Below, piece by piece: positions 53,391-64,000 of a DNA stretch of 64,000 nt. The stretch's first letter is position 1, and each line of letters opens with the position of its first letter. The stretch is from Synchiropus splendidus. Taxonomy: Eukaryota; Chordata; Actinopteri; Syngnathiformes; Callionymidae. The position numbers and the translations under genes were made by a program. Under the pieces are notes generated by a model. That model searched no databases. It was not told the origin of the DNA and was given only the letters and a program-made list of their open reading frames with translations. The stretch is taken from NCBI RefSeq assembly GCF_027744825.2, contig NC_071348.1, forward strand, positions 13,735,563 to 13,799,562. The letters are read 5' to 3'.

Positions 53391-53808
53391 ACCGACTTGA
53401 GTGAACGTGTTTTGGTCGTTGTACACTCAAGACATGTTTCCTGCACTCACAACCATCCCGTTGCTCGCTCAACGGGATAATAAAAATGGCGCAAGACAGT
53501 GGAAACAGCGCACAACAGCCTCAGGTAAGTCATAACCTTAAAAGTTTTCTTGGGCCATTTTTATTAATTTAGGATTTAGTTCCAGAACTACTCGCCTTCC
53601 CCGTTCACTGAAACGTCTTGTGAATGGTGGAGAGGTTCGGCCAATGAGAGCAGAGGACTTCGAGAGGCAGCTCAGTGATTGGCTGACTTTGGTGGCAGTC
53701 TCGTTGAGCGCACTTGTATGTGACGTTGAGCAAGCAACAAGATGGTTGTGAGCGCAGAAAACATGTCTTGAGTGTACAACAACCAAAACACGTTCGCTCA
53801 AGTCGGTT
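53391..53808. mobile_element. terminal-inverted-repeat element with an ATG mini-exon
   Basis: The left end 53391-53472 ('accgacttgagtgaacgtgt', 'tttggtcgttgtacactcaa', 'gacatg...') and the right end 53727-53808 are inverted repeats of about 82 bp with only about seven mismatches. The 254-bp interior holds ATG at 53486 followed by 13 codons (MAQDSGNSAQQPQ) and a consensus donor CAG|gtaagt at 53525. This is what would remain if a non-autonomous element kept the first exon of its parent's gene. The parent transposase is absent and the superfamily is not assigned. Confidence 0.85.
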
Positions 53809-55569
53809 TAGTTTATTATCCTGAATTAGCACAGATGTGTGTTGTCAACTTCACAGTTCTAACAGATTCCTCCTCAAGTACGATACAAGTACTAAAAGTC
53901 TTGGACAATCTTTAGGTGTAAAAGAAAAAAAATGTGATTTTATGAAAGAAAATCGGGCCTTTCCTGTGGACAGACATGTGCGTGCGTATTGAGGTGAAAA
54001 ACACTTGCAGCTGCCGTGATGAAAATAGACAGTTGGAAAACAAGTTTGGTATTCAAGTTTGGAGTGTTTATTGAATGAGAAAATGAGTTGGAAAGTGATT
54101 ACATTATTAGTTTCAGGTTTAGCTAAGGTGTTTATGTCCAAACACGACTTCCAAAAAAAGACCTGGAGGGAAGGTACACTTATCGGATTAGTTACTTGCT
54201 AATGTGTTGCTAATACACGCATGAATATGTATTTATGATAGTATATGTTTGCTAAACCAAAATAATACCAGCAACCTTACCACTTTAGATTGGGAAAGAG
54301 GTGCAGAAAAAACGATCTCTATAAATTCAGCCATTCTTAAAATAAAAAATACAATAGATACATTTTCATTTTATTACATGTGTTTCAGTACATTCACAAT
54401 CTTGAAACTCCTGGTGTTTGATGATGAAACTGACCATGTACTATCTGTGTTTATGTTTAAATGTGATGGTTACATATGTGTAGAGATGCTCTTCTCGCAG
54501 TTGTCTTCGCAATCCCTGTTCGCCAGTTTTATTTAATTGTTGTTCTAGATCAGCATCTCTTGCTGCGTGTTCATCACCTGAGATGCAACGATATCTGGTA
54601 TCTGTGTCTGGTTCTTACCAAGTTGAAATTAGTTGTGTTGTCTCACAGTAATGTTGAATCACTTTCAGATGCATGAAATCTCACCTATCTGGTGAAAAAC
54701 AAAAGCTTGGCATCAACTGAACCTGCAGGCAAGATGCAAGGGTTAAGTGTCTGTGTCAAGAACTATTACTAAGATGAAAGCTAGCAGAGTTTCTCTCATT
54801 GGTACAGACATCTTGAGTCACTCATTTATCATGCAGTTAAACAGGCATGTGTACTTGTACATACAGATCAAAGCCCCCATAATAGACATGTTGTTCATAG
54901 TGTGACATTCAACACTTGGTAGAAGAGGTGCTTGTGCAAAGCTGTTTCAATAAATAGGCATTATGATGAATGAAAGAGACCTTCAGTGGTAGATAGAAAG
55001 TAATAAGTTCCACTTGATTCAGAAATTGTACATCAAGTGCTATCACTCTGGAGCCAGTCTTGGAGTTTCATTGCTGGTATCACCACGTGCCACGCCTTGA
55101 TGATGATCATGGCTAAACTTTCTAAGTGATCTTGAGTAGAATTTGTACTTCAGTGACCTGCTTTTCAAGGATGATGCAGTCCTGCTCTCCTCCTCAGTAT
55201 GAGACCTTCAGTGCTCATTTGAAACTGGCTTGACTGTAGAAGATTCAGTGGCGAGAAGTGAAGAGGTGCCCGGTGCGTGTCCAGCTCTGAATGTGCGCTT
55301 CTGTGCAGTTTGGCCGTGACAAAGTCATAAACCAAATAACGCTCTGTCCCAGACTCGCCTCATCCCTGTCCCAGCTCCAGCCCACAACAGGACATCAAAC
55401 CCTGGAGTGAGCACTCCAGCCTCGGAGGTGTGAAGAGCGAGCACCTCCCCTGTGACACTCTACCACGGTCCAGAGACAGGAAAGGTTTTACACCTCAATA
55501 TGAAGAAAAAACAGTCAGTAAATGTAGCTAACAGGACACGTCTGCATACAGAGGCTGCGTTATACACAA

Positions 55570-55745
55570 TAACAAAGCTCGTTGTGGGTCAGCTGATCGG
55601 TCCGCGCACGTTATGTTTTTCTGGCTTTTTTCGGGGGCGTTCAAGTTCTGGATTTTCATTCAAAATCCGAAGCAAAAAAATCTCGAAATTTTTGTTCAAA
55701 TTTGGTTTGTTCGAATTCCAGGACGTTCGAAAACCGAGGTACCAC

Positions 55746-55752
<7 letters not shown>
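55570..55752. mobile_element. diverged DNA-transposon relic ending in GTTCGAAAACCGAGGTACC
   Basis: 'gttcgaattccaggacgttc' and 'gaaaaccgaggtaccactgt' match the GTTCGAnAACCGAGGTnCCACTGTA ends common in fish repeats. The segment leads straight into a (TG)n/(TA)n array. Left boundary uncertain. Confidence 0.5.
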
Positions 55753-55798
<46 letters not shown>

Positions 55799-55849
55799 AT
55801 GTATGTATATATATATACATATATATGTATGTATATATATATATATATG
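55746..55849. repeat. compound (GT)n-(TA)n-(GTATGTATA)n microsatellite
   Basis: GTGTGTGT, then TA dinucleotides, then TATGTATG-type units. It abuts the transposon relic on its left. Confidence 0.93.
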
Positions 55850-57924
55850 TGAGGTGATGTCTTTCCTACATCAAGTGCACAAATTTATTTACATAATCTT
55901 TCCTTTTGTTCTTGTTGTTTTGTTTTGTTGTTGGTAATGATGACTCTCATTTAAACAAAGAGCCTCCACCAAGGGTCTCAGGTCGGCCCGTGGGGAACGT
56001 GTCTGCCCTGACTAATGTCTCATTTAGAGATCGGTTGAGCAGAAATCGTTCACCTGAGACTGTGGTTGTCTTCATCAGGGTGGCGACTGAGGTGGGTGGG
56101 TTTGTTGACCAAGCCACCTGTGCACACTTCATGTGGGATTTCCGTCAGCTCAGAGGAGACGCGGGGAAATGAGATAGATGTTCCTTCTGTCTGAATGACA
56201 ATGAAAAATCTCTTTTCTAGATGCATGAAATAGGACTCTCAGTAGTTATCTCATGATGTGCGTGTGATGTTTCTTTGCTAGCTCCAGATATGAAAGGGTT
56301 AAAGCCCTGCTTTGTAATTCCAGCTGAGGTAATCTAATCATGAAGGGGTGATGTGCTTAATGTTCTTAGTGCCAGCTTGCTCACAGTTCAGTGGACTGTT
56401 CTGCTGAGAGGATTTACAGTCTTTAATTAATAACACTTGAAGTTGAGCGTGTGTGTGTGTCCTTGTGTGTGATGGAAGGACTCAAATGTAAAGGGTCAAA
56501 GGTGCCGATTGTCACTCCATTTCCCTGCACACTCTCATATCAGCATCGGAGCACAAGTTGGACTCTTCAGCTCTTTCAGGCAATTGACTGCGGTGATACT
56601 TTGACCTTGCCGTATTCACAAGGTCAATATTCCTGTCATTTCTTCCTGCATTAGATTTGGCGCTCGTAATTAAAAGAAGTATTCCCTGCACCTATTGAGA
56701 AACGGCAGTGCCTCCCCATCTTTCACCATCCTGCTCCAGACATCCAGTCCCGGAGGATTCGGCCGGTGCTGGCGCTAAACAGTAAAAATAACTCGCTCAG
56801 TGGATGCGCTGCAACATAATGACCATTACCATGATGCTTCCTTCCACACAGACATCACAGGGAGCAATTTATTGTCTCCGGGGGCCCAACGACAAACCTG
56901 CACTCACCCTTACTTATTCAGCAAAATGGAACATTTACATATGAATTCTGCACTGCCAGAAACCTCTTCTGCTCGGACTGTGGACTGACTCTACCAAGAG
57001 AGGATCCAGGTTACTGTTGCCTTGAGCTGGATGTGAAAAAAAAAACAAAAAAACACACAAACATTTTGGTATTTACCACCCGTTATTTTAACAAGGAAGT
57101 GGGAGAGGCTCCGTGTGAGGGTGGGTGCAGTGAAGCCACGTGTCACGCCGACACGTTGCCTGGTTAATTCACCTGCTTGTTGTTGTTTCCTGCTCTCCTA
57201 AGAAACGTCTCTGAATCCCATTGCCTCAGTGGCTAGTTACTAATTGCATACATGGGTCATTACGGCTCTTCTGAGCCGCAGAGGTCAGGTGTCAAGGATT
57301 TTGTTTTTCTCTTTGAGGAGGAAACCTCTAATGAGTGCACACTCTTCTCCTGTAGCTCGGTTGCAGCTGAATTGCAAATTATTCAATGCTAATTTTAGAA
57401 CTATAAATCTTAAAATGTAGCTCAAGTTATGCTGGATTTAAAGACAAACTCAATAATATAAATAAAAATAAGCCATGGAAGAATATTAAACACGACAACA
57501 GCTACAGTCTGGTGTTTGACTTAAACCTCCCAAATATATGCCAATGTTTTTACAGATACGGCGTTCAGTGCCAGTGTGGGCAGCAAAACTACTTTCCAGA
57601 TTATCATTTTCCAACTTAACTAGCCAAATATGAACATAGTGCCTTCCTTAATGTCATGGAAACATGACATTTTTTTGCTTCATTATTTTTCACTTCATAA
57701 TAGTTCAACCACTATCAACCTTGTGTTGAAAACATTCACCGCAACTCAAATAAAACAAAGGGAAGATTTGAAAGTCTCTTAGACTGACTTAGCATTTAGC
57801 ATGATTTCACCATTCCCTGTGTTAAACATGGAGTTTCACCTGAAAACGTGTGTTGAATAGACTACACAAATTATCTAAAGAGTCAAATCAGTTGAGCATG
57901 AAGTCTGTCGGTTACGATCAAGAT

Positions 57925-58552
57925 ACACCGTAAATTCCGGACTATATGGTGCTACTTTTTTCTCTGAGCCCTGCGGCTTGTACAACAGCGCGGCTAATAT
58001 AAGGATTTTTACAGGCTGAAATAAATCAGAGGTGATGAAACCAGAGGCTTTTTATTTACCCTTAAAGCAGAACAGAGTCAATCTTCTGGAGGTCTGGAAC
58101 CGAGAAGCAGCCGCTGAGACCGGCAGTGGTGTCAGAACATTGGGCACGCAGGCTAAAACAGCGCATTTTGAGGGCTTTAATGTGAATACAAGATGTGAGA
58201 CAAAGTGTGTTCGGCTCAAAAGTCCGACATGAAGACAAAGTGAGTTGGGTTTCGGCTACTGACTTGATCCCGGCTGGAGAGCTGCACCTTGTCTATTGTA
58301 AGAGCAGCGTGGATAAGTCAAGACGCTGTGTATTATACAGCTTGCTATTTCCTCACTCTCTACCCTGTTTTCAAAACTAGTTTTGAAAAAGTTTTGAAGA
58401 TGATGCACCACTGACTTGTCCACAGCACAGACTGCACCACTGCACACACGGCTTATAGAATGGTGCAGCTTATGTATGAACAAGATCTATTTTCCTTCTT
58501 ATATTTAGTGGGTGCAGCTAATATTCCGGTGCGCTCTGTAGTTCGGAACTTA

Positions 58553-58558
<6 letters not shown>
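57925..58558 (-). mobile_element. dispersed inverted-repeat element family, copy 5 (both ends present)
   Basis: The most complete copy. It begins 'acaccgtaaattccggacta' and ends 'gtagttcggaacttactgtg' + 't'; the ends pair as a ~28-bp imperfect inverted repeat. It is in reverse orientation relative to copies 1-3 and carries 'ctttttatttaccct', 'cttctggaggtctggaaccg', 'agaagcagccgctgagaccg', 'gcacgcaggctaaaacagcg', 'aagatctattttccttctta' and 'gctaatattccggtgcgc'. It abuts a compound (TA)n array. An open frame on the + strand shares EAAAExGxGVRT with copies 3 and 4. Confidence 0.88.
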
Positions 58559-58764
<206 letters not shown>

Positions 58765-60318
58765 GCCTGGGTCCATTTGGGTCAAAAGTCCACGATATGA
58801 ACACAAACAACAACGGTGTTCAGAAACAGTTTTGCAAAACTCCCAGAACACTGTGGTCTTGGATGACGGAGAACAGGACTCATTGAACATGGAGAAGTCT
58901 GATGCTTGCTATGAGTTTGGGTGCTTGATAATTCACATGTTTTCACCTCTTTTAGGGTGTCAAACAACTGATTTCATTGCTAGACCGATTTACTTAGATT
59001 AATAATGTTGGGTTTTGTAACTGTTTCCACTGATGCCATCGCGCAGCTGTGCAGCTCTCAGGAGGGAAACTGTGCGGAGCAGGAGAGACTGAGGCTGATA
59101 TCACTCATATTAACAGAGATGACAGACTCTTCACTGATCATTTGGACGTCTGGCTCCGTATTCCACTGATAAAAACCGCTCGACCCTCAGTAATCTCTGC
59201 CAACACAGACACTCTCGCACATCTACTGTTGGCTGTTAAAAGTGTGCAACGCCACATTCTGTTAAAGCGGTCCGTCATCACTTCATAACTTTAGGCTGAC
59301 GGTGACTTCTAGTGTTTGGGACTGACAGAGAATACGTAGGACACCCGAGTGTCGCCCGGGTGATGCCGACTTCCTCGAGACGCACTTCTTCATGGGTCAC
59401 AAACCAGCTTTCTCACACGCAGCGCCTCCATCTGAGGCCATCCGAGACAAGACCTCTGTGAAAAGCCCCAGTGGCACCCACTTCTATCTCTCACTTCTTC
59501 TGCCTTCATGTTCACTTCCTCTTTGAACTCTTCAGAGGTGGAAACTTGACTTTGAGTTGTTAGTTCTGATATATTCAAAGCTACCTCTGTGATTTAAGAG
59601 AAAATATTTGTGAGATAATATTTGAGCTTTAATCTGGTCTGTTTAAGTGGAGGAAAGGTGGATGAAGATGATGATGCTTTTGTGGCGGGTCTGCTGACCG
59701 AGCCCTTTGAAAGGTGATCTTCTGGCTGCTTCCGGTCACCGGCTGTGATCAGACTCTTTTAAAGTTGAGTCAGATTATGGGACTAACATTCACAATCGCT
59801 GGAGGAGCTGCTGCACTTCTGGATGTCCTCACCTTCCTTCCCATGCTTCGATTAAGACATGCTGATTTTTCTCTTCGCCGCATGGTATCAATAGCTCTTG
59901 TCCTTTCTCATGTACCTGCCATAAGGTGAGCAGCAGGGAGGCAACAGATCTTTGACCTGATTTCACCATATGGCCTTAACTCCAGAGGAACAACCCATAT
60001 GGTTGGAACATGGCTGACTCTGGTGTCGCTTGGCTCCGTATGAGAGAAACCGTGTGAGCCTGGCTGTATCTGGGTTATGCTTGAGGTGATCTCAGCACAG
60101 GATTGATGTCTGTTTGTGAGCCTACCACGCTGTCGTTCATCATATTTCACTCCCCCAGCGGTGATTAATCCGATGATAAATAGGATTTGACTTGTCAATT
60201 TAAGTGTATACACCCTGATAAGTGGAGTGTTTAGTGAGGTTTGTTGGTCAGGCTTAGTCGTAGTTAGGCTTTACTCACTGAGAATTGAACTCTTAACTTC
60301 CACTGTCTTTTTGCCCTA

Positions 60319-60321
<3 letters not shown>

Positions 60322-60411
<90 letters not shown>
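60322..60411. repeat. (TA)n microsatellite
   Basis: About 44 TA dinucleotides, flanked by 'tatgaa' and 'cacatttttttttg'. Confidence 0.97.
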
Positions 60412-60413
<2 letters not shown>

Positions 60414-61424
60414 TTTTTTTTGTTTTTGATAATTGCGGAAATTTAAAATGTCCACATTATTTGACAAAAAATATGATTGAATATGATTTTAGAAATGGAT
60501 TTTGACATTCTTCATTTTTTTTTCTTTACTGTTCATCGAAATGTTTGTTCTTCTAGTATTACAATTGATTTATTTCAATCTATATTTAAGGAAAAGCTTT
60601 GTGGGAATGTTTTACTTTCCCCTCAGTTATTATATTAAAGTAAATTAATTACTTCATTTGTCATTGTGATTGTTTGTTCAATTATTGCAATTAAAAAGTC
60701 CAACTTGTGTCTAAATGTGTTAAGTATTATCCAACATGTTTTCTTTTTATGTAGAAAATCTTGAAAATATCATTTTGATAATATATTTTGTAATTTGTTT
60801 TTCTCCCTTGTCATTTCCTGGCATTTTGGGCAAGGTTTGCATTGTCTTTTTATTTAGTTATTTACAGTATATTGACAGTTTAAAATAAAAATGTGTTTAA
60901 TGTTGATCAAAATATTTGATCTTTTTTCTATTTTATTTATTTTATTAACATAAAAATGTGAATAATTTAAATAAAATGGTCCATTTTTATCAAAATGTAA
61001 AGCTTATAATGATAATATGCAGCATTTTCTGGTATTCCAACATATTAGTTCATTCGTATTGAACATGTTCCAAACTGACTGACATAAAAAAATCTCCCCG
61101 TATTTATGTTCATTTTCATGTTGTTATTGCTAAATGGTTAAAGACATAAAAATCAAGTCGCCTAATGAGCTTGTCTTTTTACATTTTCGGAGATAATAGA
61201 CGTTTAAAGTGTCCTCGAGTGGTAAAGACTTGAGATTAAGTTCTCATACGATGGTAATTGAAGATTTACTTCCATCTGGCCTTTGTCACGTTGAGGTGAA
61301 ATATGTTGTTTATTTGTCTCCTCTCATCATGCTAGATTTACATTTTATTATGCCAACATCTGGTCCGCTGCTTCAGCGGCGAGAGCTCTCAATGAGTGCT
61401 AATATTCATTTCCCTGTGTGTGTC

Positions 61425-61580
61425 AGTGGCGTTCCTGGCGCCTCTGATGCTGGAGGATCAGCTCTTTCTGGTGCTGACTTCCTGTGTGCCATTCAAGCGG
61501 CATCTGCGGGACCTCGTGCCGCCGCCGTCCTGGTCCAACGCCAGTCGTGCGTGTGGGCGTATATGTGTGACAGCAGTCCT
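61425..61580 (+). other. GC-rich stretch preceded by a plausible splice acceptor
   Basis: The surrounding 60.4-61.2 kb is very AT-rich. At 61425 a pyrimidine-rich run and 'gtgtgtcag' are followed by about 140 bp of GC-rich sequence open in more than one + frame (for example VAFLAPLMLEDQLFLVLTSC...). I do not recognise the product, and no good donor follows. It could be a cryptic exon, a relic of another element or chance. Confidence 0.2.
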
Positions 61581-62128
61581 TGAATTCAGCGTAGGGTGCT
61601 GATTAGCCAAGCCGCCGGGGTCTTTTGTGCTTCTCAGACGGGGGTATAATTGTTCTTTGTCCCGAGATCAGCTTGCCTTTGAAGTCTCTCGTTGAATTCC
61701 TGTCCCAACAGATTTCTTCGCGTCGCCACTCGTCTGTAGTAAACACCTTGGCCTTCGCAGTCGTGGCGATAAAGCAGCCTGTAATGTACAGTACAGTCTC
61801 AGATATGGATGCGAAGAGTCTTGAGGAAATGCAGCTGAAGCCAGTGAAGAGGCCAAGAAATACCCATCAGGCTATTGACTTGGGCGACGTTCCCTGAGTG
61901 AGCGTCATTACATCTGGTATTTCCTCATATGCATGGAGGAAGATTGTCTCTGACAGCGAACTTAAGAGCAGTGACTCATGCTGCCATTTTCTCTCTTTGT
62001 GGCTGTTCAAATAAAGGTCGACTGGTTCTAATGGACTGCTGTGAAACTGGCAATAAAATTGAAATGATGGTGTTTGAATGAAATGGTTCTGTGCTTTTAA
62101 AACTATTGCGTCTTCTAGCGCTCTGAAG

Positions 62129-62165
62129 CAGTGTTTTTCAACCGGTGTGCACGCTTGTTTGCCCT
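62129..62165 (+). mobile_element. possible hAT-like terminus
   Basis: 'cagtgtttttcaaccggtgt' + 'gc' is very close to the CAGTGTTTTTCAACC starts of fish hAT elements. The opposite end was not found. Confidence 0.35.
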
Positions 62166-63397
62166 GGGAAATAATCCACCTTCACCTCTGTCTACCAACA
62201 TGAGGAGTTTGCAAGAATTTGGTCACATTCTTTCTATACACTATAGATCTATGTTGTGCAGTCGTTGAGCTGCGCATGGTGCTCTTCTTCCCCCACACGC
62301 TCACAACAAAGAAGCTGGTCAAATGTGTAACTTCCAGTCGTTTTAAAACCTGATGCGACTCTGACTTGACCACACACTTTCATGACACAATGATGGATTG
62401 TGCGTTATCCAGTGACACCAAAGACTGTCTGCACTTCAGGCCTAACAGAGCTAACAGCTAGCGTGAGGTCTCACTTCAAAACTTTGACATTCATCGAGGT
62501 TTGCCTAAAAGTTAGCTAAAAACTCAATGCTCAACCAAATAAATGCGCACCAAAATGTGACGAGAGACAGACACATTGATCTTATGAAGTTGAGGCAAAG
62601 AATGCTAAAAGTTTGTCTGGAAATGCCCCAAACTAAAATAAAATCATGCAGAAGATATTGTAATAAAATCCAAACAGTTATTTAAAATAAATGAATGAAT
62701 CATGATGATGAGGTTTTTAAACAAACATATTTTCTGCAATTTGTTTCTGTAAATATCGTGGCAAAATAGTAATAATAAGATCAACCTTGATTCACTGTTT
62801 TTATTCAGGAGTACAAATTTGCTTCCACTCTTTTGGCTCTGATAAGCCATTCAACTGCCAGCGAGCCATTGATACCAGAGGTCATGGTGTTATATCTAGT
62901 TGGCTATGACCTTCAGGCTTTGGATTTTTGAGCTTCATGTCTGTAAATATTCAACACATGTGAAGCATTTTTGTGTTCTACTGCAGTCAGGGTGAAATTG
63001 AGTCCTCTGAAATGTTTGTAATTTTGTGTCAGCAAGTGACAGAGATGCTGAAAACTTGGGAAAATGGCAACTAAAAACCTGAACATGCAGTGAGTATGTG
63101 AGTATGCAGTTGAAGAGATGCTATAATGGTTATAAAAAAGAGACAATGTTGCCTCTCATCGTCAGTCCTCCCTCAGGAGAGGACTGTTTATGCTCACATG
63201 ACAGGCATTGGCAAGCCATCGAGACAGACTGAGAGAACGAGGACAGACGCTCGGAAGAGGAAGTTGTCGTTTTTCATGTGGACAATTGAAAATGAGGCAG
63301 AAGAGACGACATCATCGTGACCAACCTGTTGCCTGTCTCATTGGCCACCTGTTGCTAACAGTGAGCCTGTCTTTGTTTTTGTGCCATTTGGGAGCAG

Positions 63398-63525
63398 ATA
63401 AAGAACGCGGCGGCCAACGTGCTGAGGGAGACCTGGCTGATCTACAAACACACCAAGCTAATGAAGAAGATCGACCACTCCCGAGTCCGCAAGCACCAGC
63501 GGAAGTTCCTCCAGGCCATTCACCA
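63398..63525 (+). CDS. kcnn3: kcnn3 exon encoding the main calmodulin-binding helix
   Basis: A 128-nt exon: 42 codons plus two bases. The acceptor is gggagcag|ATA and the donor CAC CA|gtgaga. The final CA would be completed by G of the next exon (Gln), giving the LQAIHQ junction conserved in the family; reading CAG TGA as a stop is therefore not favoured. It encodes [19 protein letters not shown], then [23 protein letters not shown]. It forms the central helix of the calmodulin-binding domain, with the basic RKHQRKF cluster at the contact between subunit and calmodulin. Starting with Ile (IKNAAANV) and YKHTKL match SK3; SK2 has VKN and YKNTKL. The coiled-coil and C-terminal exons lie beyond the window. 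Confidence 0.97.
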
Positions 63526-63552
63526 GTGAGACCGCACCTCGTGCTCGCTCGC

Positions 63553-63569
63553 GCACACACACACACACA
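63553..63569. repeat. (CA)n microsatellite
   Basis: Eight CA dinucleotides 28 bp downstream of the calmodulin-binding exon donor. Confidence 0.9.
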
Positions 63570-63634
63570 AGCTGGGTTACTTTTGAAATCAGATGTACTT
63601 TCTCAGCTCCCACTGAATGATAGCCAGATCTAGT

Positions 63635-63672
63635 GCACACACACACACACTCACACACACACACACACACAC
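63635..63672. repeat. (CA)n microsatellite, interrupted
   Basis: About 18 CA dinucleotides with one TC interruption. Confidence 0.93.
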
Positions 63673-64000
63673 TGGGCTGAATCATCATCTAGTAATGGAC
63701 TGGTTCATGCGGGGGAAAATATAGAGGCTGAGCAATCAGACCTTTGTTCACTTTTATATCAAATTACTCTGAGTAAACATAATGAATGATCGAAGTCATG
63801 ACATCAGCATTCAGAACCAACAATAATCCATCGGTCGCCTGTAGCTACAGCATACAGTAAACAGTTCATCCTCATATGTGTTGGGCTATAGAAGCTTCAA
63901 CCTCAACAGAGCTGGGTCACTAACAGGCTGCACACCTCTGAAGGGACCCGAAGTGATCCAGTCACGCTTGTGCTAGACAGGATTGGTTGAATTTTCTGGG

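Larger units (their letters stand above)
63526..64000 (+). other. kcnn3: kcnn3 intron downstream of the calmodulin-binding exon (partial)
   Basis: Starts with gtgaga and runs off the window end. It contains two short (CA)n arrays and no further exon that I can recognise. The expected next coding block (LRSVKMEQRKL-type) is absent. Confidence 0.8.

Noticed and set aside
63398..63529. A stop codon (TGA) directly after CAC CAG ending the channel here
   Set aside because: The exon is expected to stop at CA|gtgaga, with the Gln codon completed by the next exon. The family continues for another hundred residues or more.

Overview
This is a piece of vertebrate genomic DNA, almost certainly from a teleost fish. 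It carries six internal coding exons of one gene on the + strand, spread over about 52 kb. The exons encode the S2 to S6 core, the selectivity filter (S-I-G-Y-G-D) and most of the calmodulin-binding domain of a small-conductance Ca2+-activated K+ channel (SK / KCa2 family). Paralogue-informative residues (LFVIDNG after S2, PHTYCG after the filter, RIKNAAANV at the start of the calmodulin-binding domain) point to kcnn3 (SK3). The first exon (cytoplasmic N-terminus and S1) is not in the window and must lie upstream. The window also ends before the remaining C-terminal exons. No other protein-coding gene and no convincing tRNA or rRNA gene was found.

Layout: 1-11730 is intron upstream of the S2 exon. 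It holds an RTE-type LINE relic at 3.3-4.0 kb, a 0.8 kb 12-bp minisatellite at 5.47-6.28 kb and a (TA)n array at 9.6 kb. The S2 exon is 11731-11824, followed by a 22 kb intron full of repeat relics and, just before the next exon, a 140-bp tandem duplication rich in TGAGTCA. The S3-S4 exon is 33940-34236. The S5 exon is 37873-37994. The pore exon is 41098-41239. The S6-end / proximal calmodulin-binding exon is 49577-49687. The main calmodulin-binding exon is 63398-63525. Exon phases are mutually compatible and all donors and acceptors are GT/AG.

Fish origin is inferred from the repeats. They include 3' ends of RTE/Rex3-like LINEs ending in GGATGGATAGATGG-type tails, a five-copy family of short inverted-repeat elements (TACCGTAAATTCCGGACTATA-type ends), hAT-like termini and long (TA)n and (CA)n arrays.

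The most interesting non-genic signals are: (1) a 68-copy 12-bp minisatellite in which every unit carries a perfect GAAnnTTC heat-shock-element core, with a 120-bp higher-order repeat; (2) a possible alternative first exon just upstream of it that would splice in frame to the S2 exon; (3) eleven TGAGTCA (AP-1-type) heptamers in 548 bp upstream of the S3-S4 exon; (4) a foldback element with ~140-bp arms; (5) an ~82-bp terminal-inverted-repeat element carrying an ATG mini-exon with a donor site; and (6) a reading frame shared by three copies of the dispersed element family.
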